A stretch of 5,550 bases of DNA, from contig JAIFLB010000118.1 of NCBI GenBank assembly GCA_020049245.1, forward strand, positions 1 through 5,550, written 5' to 3'. Within the stretch, counting starts at the first letter, position 1. Each line of letters starts with the position of its first letter. This DNA is from Betaproteobacteria bacterium (GTDB taxonomy: Bacteria > Pseudomonadota > Gammaproteobacteria > Burkholderiales > Thiobacillaceae). The translations under genes and the position numbers were made by a program. The notes under the pieces were generated by a model. That model ran no database searches and was not told the origin of the DNA. It worked only from the letters and a program-made list of their open reading frames with translations. Positions 1 through 4,806 of the stretch are shown here, one piece after another.

Positions 1-314
1 TGGCCCCGATCATCAGCATCAAAGTCGTCAACGATCTGGATGAGGCGATCGCCCACATCAACCATTACAGCTCGCACCACACCGACGCGATCCTGACCAC
101 CAACCACCCGAATGCGATGCGCTTCCTGCGCGAAGTCGATTCCAGTTCGGTGATGGTCAACGCCTCCACCCGCTTCGCCGACGGCTTCGAATACGGCCTC
201 GGTGCCGAAATCGGCATCTCTACCGACAAGATTCACGCCCGTGGCCCGGTCGGCCTGGAAGGTCTGACCAGTCAGAAGTGGGTGGTACTGGGGGATGGGC
301 ATGTCAGAGGTTGA
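1..314 (+). CDS. proA: Gamma-glutamyl phosphate reductase, C-terminal part (5' end outside window)
   Basis: ProA reduces gamma-glutamyl phosphate to glutamate semialdehyde with NADPH, the second step of proline synthesis, in the cytoplasm. The reading frame enters the window at base 3 and gives 103 residues before the TGA at 312-314. The family's conserved C-terminal blocks are plain: PIISIKVV at the start, the SSSVMVNASTRF block (visible residues 47-58) followed by ADGFEYGLGAEIGIST, and then HARGPVGLEGLTSQKW near the end. The full protein is normally about 420 residues, so roughly the last quarter is seen. No frameshift or missing block is visible. The C-terminus is ordinary in length, so the small gene that follows has not truncated it. 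The promoter lies upstream of the window. Identification is by recognition of conserved family sequence and is very secure. Confidence 0.97.
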   Translation, partial: APIISIKVVNDLDEAIAHINHYSSHHTDAILTTNHPNAMRFLREVDSSSVMVNASTRFADGFEYGLGAEIGISTDKIHARGPVGLEGLTSQKWVVLGDGHVRG

Positions 315-318
315 GAAG

Positions 319-522
319 ATGAACGAAGTCGCATCAACCGGCCGGCGTAACCCGATGCTCGCGAGCACAGAGCCTTCTGACGAGGAACTGCACAGCGTCA
401 TGCGTGAAGCCCGCGATGTCGCCGTGCAGAGAAAGCTGGCTTCCGATGCCTGGATGCTGGAACAGTTGAACCTGGCGGTACAACAAGCGCAAGAACGGGC
501 GGGGGTGCAGCCGCATGGCTGA
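319..522 (+). CDS. Small protein of unknown family, candidate antitoxin of the adjacent zeta-type toxin
   Basis: This frame encodes about 67 residues and I do not recognise it as a named family. Its core is charged and probably helical, from PSDEELHSVMREARD through QLNLAVQQAQERA. No DNA-binding motif, signal peptide or membrane segment is evident. It ends 8 bases inside the next gene (shared ATGGCTGA at 515-522), which implies coupled translation of a two-gene module. Small size, position directly before a zeta-family kinase and the overlap make it the obvious candidate antitoxin; this is inference from context. The start is uncertain. ATG 319 has GAGG at 307-310 with 8-base spacing and leaves a 4-base gap after proA. 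ATG 301 has GGGGGA at 290-295 with 5-base spacing and overlaps proA by 14 bases. ATG 295 has its G-run directly against the codon and is least likely. Confidence 0.72.
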   Translation: MNEVASTGRRNPMLASTEPSDEELHSVMREARDVAVQRKLASDAWMLEQLNLAVQQAQERAGVQPHG

Positions 523-1138
523 AACGCCGGAAAAACCGCGCATTCTTCTGGTCGCGGGGCCGAATGGCGCTGGCAAAACCACCATCACCGAGCAAGGCTT
601 GTCACATGCGTGGTTTGATGGTTGCGAGTACATCAATCCAGACCTGATTGCGCGTGACGAATTCGGCGACTGGAACTCCCCTGCCGCGATCATTCAGGCA
701 GCCAACCTTGCCCAGGCGCGACGCGAGCAGTGTCTGGAAACAGGCTTCAGTCTGGCTTTCGAGAGTGTGTTTTCCGGCCCGGACAAGGTGGACTTTCTGC
801 TGCGCGCAAAACAACGTGGTTACTTCACACGGGTATTCTTTGTCGCCACTACCGATCCTGCAATCAATGCTGCCCGAGTCGCCCGCCGTGTAATGCAGGG
901 TGGGCATGACGTCCCCATCAGCAAGATTATTTCCCGCTACTTCAGATCCATCGCCAACTGCGCACTGGTCGCGCCCCATGTGGATCGGCTCTACCTATAC
1001 GACAACTCCATCGAAGGCAGTGTGGCCAGTCTGGTTCTGCGCGCGTCCGAGGGCAGGGTCGTGCGGACCTATCAGCCACCCCCAGCCTGGATGCATCCCA
1101 TCGTGGCATCGCTGCAAGCGCAGCGGGGTTCAGCATGA
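515..1138 (+). CDS. Zeta-toxin family P-loop kinase (COG4185-like)
   Basis: This 207-residue protein belongs to the zeta-toxin/predicted ABC-type ATPase family. Characterised zeta toxins phosphorylate UDP-N-acetylglucosamine, but the substrate here is not shown by sequence. The Walker A motif GPNGAGKTT spans residues 15-23 with Lys21. INPD at 40-43 matches the acidic substrate-site motif. FESVFSG at 82-88 matches the family's ET/ES-SG block with Glu83. RVARRVMQGGHDVP at 121-134 and Arg141-Tyr142 supply the arginines and the GGH-VP signature, and YDNS lies at 162-165. All key positions look intact and the length is normal, so the enzyme is probably active. GGGGGT at 501-506 is a possible ribosome site. 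The gene overlaps its upstream partner by 8 bases and nadD by 4 (ATGA). Sitting inside a housekeeping operon is unusual for a toxin; it could instead have a domesticated, non-toxic role. Confidence 0.9.
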   Translation: MAETPEKPRILLVAGPNGAGKTTITEQGLSHAWFDGCEYINPDLIARDEFGDWNSPAAIIQAANLAQARREQCLETGFSLAFESVFSGPDKVDFLLRAKQRGYFTRVFFVATTDPAINAARVARRVMQGGHDVPISKIISRYFRSIANCALVAPHVDRLYLYDNSIEGSVASLVLRASEGRVVRTYQPPPAWMHPIVASLQAQRGSA

Positions 1139-1788
1139 ACACCCCCATCGGCCTCCTCGGCGGCACCTTCGACCCGATTCACTACGGCCATCTGCGCTTG
1201 GCGGAAGAACTGGCCGAAATCCTGCAGCTTGATCAGGTGCGTTTCATTCCCGCCGGACAACCGCCGCATCGCGGCCAACCGCGCGCGGCGGCGCAGCATC
1301 GGCTGGAAATGGTGCGCCGTGCGGTCACCGGCAATCCTCGCTTCGTGCTTGACGCCCGTGAACTCCAGCGCGACTCACCCAGCTACAGCGTCGACACGCT
1401 GACCGCCTTGCGCGCCGAAATTCCTGCCGAAACACCGCTGGTCTTGTTCATGGGCGGCGACGCTTTTCTCGGCCTCACAACCTGGCATCAATGGCGTCAA
1501 TTATTTGACCTTGCGCACATCGCCGTCGCACACCGGCCTGGCTATTCGCTGGCAAGCTGGGAAGATGCGCTACCCGACACGTTGCGCACCTGTTTATCCA
1601 CTCGCCGCTGCGAACATGCCGCCGATATTCTGGAAAAACCGGCTGGCCGGGTTTTTTTGCATACCATCACGCAGCTCGACATTTCCGCCAGCCAGATTCG
1701 CTACCGCGCCCTGCGTGGCCAGAGTCTGCGCTACCTGTTGCCCGACCCCGTCATCGATTACATCAACGAGAACCGACTCTATGCCTGA
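1135..1788 (+). CDS. nadD: Nicotinate-nucleotide adenylyltransferase
   Basis: NadD transfers AMP from ATP to nicotinate mononucleotide, giving deamido-NAD, the penultimate step of NAD synthesis, in the cytoplasm. The 217-residue protein has the usual family length. The nucleotidyltransferase signature GGTFDPIHYGH is at residues 9-19 with both histidines, so the HxGH site is intact. The middle blocks YSVDTL and MGGDAFLGLTTWHQW are present, and the C-terminal ISASQIR motif is at 183-189, followed by LLPDPVIDYINENRLY. The ATG at 1135 overlaps the stop of the upstream kinase gene (ATGA), with a weak GGGG at 1125-1128, so translation is probably coupled. The end overlaps rsfS by 8 bases. A GC-rich hairpin followed by seven Ts lies within the coding sequence near 1634-1658. 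Identification is secure. Confidence 0.97.
   Translation: MNTPIGLLGGTFDPIHYGHLRLAEELAEILQLDQVRFIPAGQPPHRGQPRAAAQHRLEMVRRAVTGNPRFVLDARELQRDSPSYSVDTLTALRAEIPAETPLVLFMGGDAFLGLTTWHQWRQLFDLAHIAVAHRPGYSLASWEDALPDTLRTCLSTRRCEHAADILEKPAGRVFLHTITQLDISASQIRYRALRGQSLRYLLPDPVIDYINENRLYA
1634..1658 (+). terminator. Terminator-like hairpin and T7 tract inside nadD
   Basis: Within nadD, in the sense direction, CCGG (1639-1642) can pair with CCGG (1647-1650) across a CTGG loop. After one G comes a run of seven Ts (1652-1658), and five As precede the stem. The As could extend pairing with the Ts if G1651 is bulged. This has the form of an intrinsic terminator but the core stem is only 4 bp, and active translation would normally mask it. 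It might lower expression of rsfS when nadD is poorly translated, or be chance. The codons encode an ordinary EKPAGRVFL stretch. Confidence 0.3.
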
Positions 1789-2161
1789 AACCAATGCCAA
1801 CGCAGTTCCCAAACAACTAACTACCGAACAACTCGTAAAGATCGCGATCGACGCGCTGGAAGACATCAAAGGCAAGGAAATTACCGTGCTTGATGTTGGT
1901 CATCTGACCTCGATGTTCGACAAGATGATCGTCGCCAGCGGCGACTCCACCCGGCAAGTCAAATCGCTTGCCGACAACGTGCAGAAAAAAATCAAGGAAG
2001 CCGGCGCCGAAATCATCGGCATCGAAGGCGAACAGGTTGGCGAATGGGTGCTGGTCGATGCCGGCGGCCTCATCGTGCACGTCATGCATCCCACCGTGCG
2101 TCTGCATTACAACCTGGAGGAACTCTGGGGTGCGGCACGCAAGGCGCGCGAACATCACTGA
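1781..2161 (+). CDS. rsfS: Ribosomal silencing factor RsfS
   Basis: RsfS (Iojap/DUF143 family) binds ribosomal protein uL14 on the large subunit and blocks joining of the two subunits, lowering translation in stationary phase or starvation. The 126-residue protein has the typical length. Family blocks are seen in order: LVKIAIDALEDIKGKEITVLDV (18-39), MFDKMIVASG (45-54), STRQVKSLAD (56-65), and GEWVLVDAGGLIVHVMH (87-103) followed by RLHYNLEELW. The first 15 or so residues are an unconserved lead. ATG 1781 overlaps the nadD stop by 8 bases and has only a weak GAG upstream, so it probably depends on translational coupling. It is the last gene of the operon; rlmH, its frequent downstream neighbour, is absent and a strong terminator follows at once. 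Confidence 0.96.
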   Translation: MPETNANAVPKQLTTEQLVKIAIDALEDIKGKEITVLDVGHLTSMFDKMIVASGDSTRQVKSLADNVQKKIKEAGAEIIGIEGEQVGEWVLVDAGGLIVHVMHPTVRLHYNLEELWGAARKAREHH

Positions 2162-2175
2162 ACCGCGCGCTAAAT

Positions 2176-2214
2176 AAAAACGGCCGACCGGGACATGCCC
2201 GGTCGGCCGTTTTT
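2176..2214. terminator. Bidirectional intrinsic terminator between convergent genes
   Basis: A perfect 17-bp inverted repeat (2176-2192 with 2198-2214) encloses a 5-base loop, ACATG. The core is CGGCCGACCGGG and the arms end in five As on the left and five Ts on the right. Read on either strand, a GC-rich stem is followed by a U tract. It lies 14 bases past the rsfS stop and 19 bases past the stop of the minus-strand gene ending at 2234, so it can end transcription from both sides. Confidence 0.95.
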
Positions 2215-2233
2215 GATGCGCCGATGCAGTCGC

Positions 2234-4081
2234 TTAGTGCGCCTGCACGCCGGGACCGAAGAAACGGTAACCCATGCGCATCTGGCGGCTGAGTTCCAGG
2301 CGCTTCTTGTCGGTGGCCGAGCTGAAGCTTGCAGCAATTGCGTTGTAGGCCTTGTCTGCCCAGGCACCATCCATCAGCAGATCGGCGACACCTTCAGCCC
2401 AACGCAGTTTGTCATTCGCCGAGGAGAGGTGGCTGCCACAGGAATCCATCAGCGGCACGATCTCGGAAGCCGGCAATTCATAGGACTTGAGGCGGCTGGC
2501 CAGTTGCACGCATTGATCGCCATTGGCACAGGCGGCCGCTGCCTTGGCAAACAACGCATTGGCGGCAGCATTGTCGCCAATCACGCGGTACAGGTTGGCA
2601 GTGTGCGCCAGCGCGTAATGATCTTTCGCCCGGTTGGCAGCATCGCCGAGCAGCTTGGCGGCCATGGCCGAATCGCCCAGCGCGGTCTGCACGGTTTCCG
2701 CCATCTTGGTGTAGTCGTAAGCGCTGTCTCCGAGAGCACGCGCTTCGGCGTAGGTACGGGCACGCGCCTTGCCGTATTCCGCATCGGTCAGTTCATTCGC
2801 GCAGGTCAGCACGATCTCGCGGAACCAGACGAAGTCGGCCGCATTGGCGACGCTTTCGTCGAGCAGCTTGCCCAACCATGCCTTGTCGCCGAGACGATCA
2901 ACGCCGAGGATCAATGACTTGAAGCGGGCGAAATGGAAACCACCTTCGGCGCGCATCTGGGTTTCCGCCAGACCGAGCACCTTGCCGGCGTAGGCCGCAT
3001 CTTCCAGTTCGGCCATGATGCGGTCGGACAGGTTGATGAACTGCTTGATCGTGGTGCACTTGCCTTCTTCATTCTGCAGTTCGGTGTACTTGGCCTGGTT
3101 GGCTTCGCGCTTGACCAGCTTGCCCTTGACCCGCTCGGCACGAACGGCATCGCTGGCGAAATGTTTTTCGACTGCATCAACCACCTTGCGCATATCGAAC
3201 AGATTGCCGACGGCTTCTTCCGCCTTGTCCAGCATTTCAGCGGCGCTGGCGGTATCGCCGGCGGTAGCGCAGGCATCAGCCAACTGAATCAGTTCGTCGG
3301 TCGAGGTCGCCAGCGCGCCGCCCTTGGCCAGCACGGCCTTGGCGAAATCGGGGTTGCCGGCAGCCGCCGCCAGCACCTGCATCAGCGCGGTGAAGTCCTT
3401 TGCGGAATCGAGCGCCTTGTCATACAGACCGGCGGCGGCGGCCGGATCAATCTCGTTCATTGCACCGGACAACGCGATCAGATCGGCCGGGCTGCTGTAT
3501 TTGGCAGCGCCTTCGTTGATGATTTCAACGCCCTTGGCCTTGTCACCCGCAGCCACCATCTTGGCCAGACGCGCGAAGTCACCGGCGCGACCGCACTTGG
3601 TCTTGATCTTGTCGACGATCTGGCCGAACAGTGCGGCATCGTTCAGTTCGGCGACCACCGCAGCCAGACCGTACAGCTCTTCGGTAACGGAGACTTCCTT
3701 CAGCGCGCCGGCCAATGCCTTGGCGGCGGCGGCGGAATCACCCAAAGCCAGCCACTGGCCCATGCCGACAGCAACCTTCTCGCTGCCATCCATCGCAAAG
3801 TCAGCGCCCTGGCCGAGCATTTCCTTGGCCTTGGCAGCGTCGCCCATGGCCTGGTAACCAATCGCCAGCGCGACGAAATCCTTGGTGAACATGGCGTCGC
3901 CGGCCACCTTGTCGAGCGCGGCTTTGGCGCCGGCATCACCGGTAAACGCGGCGCTGCTCAGCAGCTCCTTGGCATAACCCATATCAGCCGGCGCTTCAAA
4001 AGCATCGCGGGCGATTGCGAACAGGTTGGCGGCGCTGGTACTTGCGGCAGCTTTGGCGGCGAGGGTGTCGCGGGTGGCCAT
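2234..4081 (-). CDS. Alanine-rich TPR-like helical repeat protein, function unknown
   Basis: I do not recognise this 615-residue protein as a named family. It is very rich in alanine and has no signal peptide, membrane segment or catalytic motif that I can see, so it is probably cytoplasmic. Degenerate helix-turn-helix repeats run almost throughout. The marker is a small residue plus Asp (GD, ND or ID) at the hairpin turn, with Asp near residues 81, 115, 148, 180, 212, 243-245 and 276, a period of 31-34. After a more charged break at about 300-380 the pattern returns, with GD at 398, 451, 469 and 502. Units resemble tetratricopeptide or related alpha-hairpin repeats, which usually bind proteins. 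The ATG is set by AAGGAG 7 bases upstream. The last residues (RMGYRFFGPGVQAH) depart from the repeat pattern. The gene stands alone, convergent with the proA-rsfS operon. Reality as a gene is secure; its role is unknown. Confidence 0.9.
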   Translation of the reverse strand: MATRDTLAAKAAASTSAANLFAIARDAFEAPADMGYAKELLSSAAFTGDAGAKAALDKVAGDAMFTKDFVALAIGYQAMGDAAKAKEMLGQGADFAMDGSEKVAVGMGQWLALGDSAAAAKALAGALKEVSVTEELYGLAAVVAELNDAALFGQIVDKIKTKCGRAGDFARLAKMVAAGDKAKGVEIINEGAAKYSSPADLIALSGAMNEIDPAAAAGLYDKALDSAKDFTALMQVLAAAAGNPDFAKAVLAKGGALATSTDELIQLADACATAGDTASAAEMLDKAEEAVGNLFDMRKVVDAVEKHFASDAVRAERVKGKLVKREANQAKYTELQNEEGKCTTIKQFINLSDRIMAELEDAAYAGKVLGLAETQMRAEGGFHFARFKSLILGVDRLGDKAWLGKLLDESVANAADFVWFREIVLTCANELTDAEYGKARARTYAEARALGDSAYDYTKMAETVQTALGDSAMAAKLLGDAANRAKDHYALAHTANLYRVIGDNAAANALFAKAAAACANGDQCVQLASRLKSYELPASEIVPLMDSCGSHLSSANDKLRWAEGVADLLMDGAWADKAYNAIAASFSSATDKKRLELSRQMRMGYRFFGPGVQAH

Positions 4082-4088
4082 GAGACAA

Positions 4089-4094
4089 CTCCTT
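4089..4094 (-). promoter_or_regulatory. Strong ribosome binding site of the 615-residue repeat protein gene
   Basis: The minus strand reads AAGGAG, 7 bases before the ATG at 4081. It is the clearest Shine-Dalgarno site in the window. It fixes the start and suggests efficient translation. Confidence 0.85.
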
Positions 4095-4137
4095 GGGAAA
4101 ATTGGGAAAGACCGTGGGTTAAGACTGTAGGCGCGCG

Positions 4138-4166
4138 AGTTTACCGGCGCATCCCCCCCTTGTCAG
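4138..4166 (-). promoter_or_regulatory. Possible promoter of the repeat protein gene
   Basis: On the minus strand CTGACA (4161-4166, five of six to the -35 consensus) is followed after 17 bases by TAAACT (4138-4143, four of six to -10). The spacer contains seven consecutive Gs. An alternative farther upstream is the AT-rich ACATAAATT near 4194-4202. Only the position, spacing and partial consensus match support it. Confidence 0.35.
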
Positions 4167-4292
4167 CGCGGCTTTGTTTATGGACGCATGACCGGAATTT
4201 ATGTAACCGGATTTTGCCGCTGAAATCCACCCTCAGGTCGGATCAGGCGCTTGATGAAGCCAACCGGTTAAACCGACTGACCAGCAGAAAAA

Positions 4293-4553
4293 TCAGTGCT
4301 TGTCACCACGATTCTGCAAACTTCGAATCACGTCCGCAACCAGAGCTTCGATCTCGTCACCGCGCAAATCCGGATACGCTGTGTGCAACTGGCTCATGGC
4401 GCGGTAAAGGTTGGTGCCACTCAGTGCATCTGAAGCGCTCAACAATGGCTTCAGTAAAACCAATGCGGAATCAAATCGTGACCGCAGCAGCAAACTACGC
4501 GGCGGTTCCGTTGATTTTGAATAGGCATGCGTCGTGCCATTGATATTCACCAT
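4293..4553 (-). CDS. Small orphan protein of unknown function
   Basis: The frame encodes about 86 residues and matches no family I know. A polar N-terminal stretch of roughly 20 residues is followed by a leucine-rich part (SLLLRSRF, ALVLLKPLLSASDAL). A probably helical second half follows, from NLYRAMSQLHTAYPDLR to DEIEALVADVIRSLQNRG. There is no signal peptide, clear membrane span, cysteine cluster or convincing helix-turn-helix. I chose ATG 4553 because GGAG lies 8 bases before it. In-frame ATGs at 4577 and 4568 would add 8 or 5 residues but lack a good site. The gene has a promoter candidate with repeats upstream and lies 211 bases before the repeat protein gene on the same strand. Codon pattern, a ribosome site and a promoter together support a real gene; function is unknown. 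Confidence 0.68.
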   Translation of the reverse strand: MVNINGTTHAYSKSTEPPRSLLLRSRFDSALVLLKPLLSASDALSGTNLYRAMSQLHTAYPDLRGDEIEALVADVIRSLQNRGDKH

Positions 4554-4561
4554 TTTGCTCA

Positions 4562-4565
4562 CTCC
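4562..4565 (-). promoter_or_regulatory. Ribosome binding site deciding the start of the 86-residue protein
   Basis: The minus strand carries GGAG, 8 bases before ATG 4553. The alternative ATG at 4577 is preceded by an AT-rich stretch without a Shine-Dalgarno match, so the shorter protein is preferred. Confidence 0.55.
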
Positions 4566-4599
4566 ATCCATCTTCATTATTATTTCGGGCCGTTGAAGC

Positions 4600-4615
4600 T
4601 AACCCGTACTGGTTA
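4600..4615. promoter_or_regulatory. Near-perfect 16-bp palindrome, candidate operator
   Basis: TAACCCGTACTGGTTA reads the same on both strands at 14 of 16 positions (TAACC, GTAC centre, GGTTA). It lies directly downstream of the predicted transcription start of the 86-residue protein gene (about 4616 on the minus strand), where a bound repressor would block initiation. No cognate regulator is encoded in the window. Confidence 0.45.
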
Positions 4616-4651
4616 CAAGCCTATTACAGGTCAGACAAATACTGGTAACAA
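4607..4651. repeat. Direct repeat pair of 12 bp, 33 bp apart
   Basis: TACTGGTTACAA (4607-4618) and TACTGGTAACAA (4640-4651) match at 11 of 12 positions. They lie 33 bases apart, about three helical turns, so a protein could bind both on one face. They flank the -10 element of the minus-strand promoter candidate. Confidence 0.6.
4623..4651 (-). promoter_or_regulatory. Sigma70-type promoter candidate of the 86-residue protein gene
   Basis: The minus strand reads TTGTTA (4646-4651, four of six to -35), then 17 bases, then TGTAAT (4623-4628, five of six to -10). The predicted start near 4616 gives a leader of about 60 bases. The surrounding DNA is visibly AT-richer than the genes. The -35 hexamer lies within an inverted repeat, which suggests repression. 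Confidence 0.55.
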
Positions 4652-4660
4652 ACTACCAGT
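4641..4660. promoter_or_regulatory. Inverted repeat over the -35 element, candidate operator
   Basis: ACTGGTA (4641-4647) and TACCAGT (4654-4660) form perfect 7-bp arms around ACAAAC. The left arm shares its ACTGGT core with the palindrome at 4600-4615, so the same protein could bind both. It covers the -35 hexamer of the promoter candidate. Confidence 0.5.
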
Positions 4661-4736
4661 TCATGCAAAGGCGGGCGATTCTCCCCTTTTTTTCCTGATT
4701 CGCGCTGAATTCGGCATTAATTCATGAAATATTTTT

Positions 4737-4765
4737 GCTGCGAACTGAAGCACCTTCAAAGCAGC
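4737..4765. other. Stem-loop downstream of the Cho-like gene
   Basis: GCTGC (4737-4741) pairs with GCAGC (4761-4765), and TGAAG (4746-4750) pairs with CTTCA (4754-4758) around a CAC loop, with a small internal loop. On the minus strand, which carries the upstream gene, it is followed by As rather than a U tract. It is therefore not a clear intrinsic terminator; it may protect the 3' end of the mRNA or be chance. No better terminator was found for that gene. Confidence 0.3.
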
Positions 4766-4806
4766 AAAGCAGAAATCCTGCATCGGCGTTAATACCGACG
4801 CGCGGC

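Noticed and set aside
334..693. Minus-strand frame across the antitoxin-toxin junction
   Set aside because: It overlaps two plus-strand genes, one with clear zeta-family motifs, and has no recognisable product.
2195..2917. Plus-strand open frame starting within the terminator
   Set aside because: It starts inside the terminator loop and is antisense to the end of the repeat protein gene. No ribosome site or family motif is seen.
4262..4275. Symmetric AACCGG and CGGTT-A-AACCG bases near the end of the orphan gene
   Set aside because: The symmetry is short and lies far from either promoter candidate. A related AACCGG near 4204 is too brief to show a shared site.
2933..4543. Long open frame on the plus strand opposite the repeat protein
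   Set aside because: It lies antisense to the alanine-rich gene, whose GC-biased codons suppress stops in the opposite strand. Its product is low in recognisable motifs and runs through the intergenic region. The minus-strand frame has the strong ribosome site and the periodic repeat.
4671..4693. GGG-CCC hairpin followed by T7 on the plus strand, terminator-like
   Set aside because: The stem is only about three base pairs and no plus-strand gene ends nearby, so it would have nothing to terminate.
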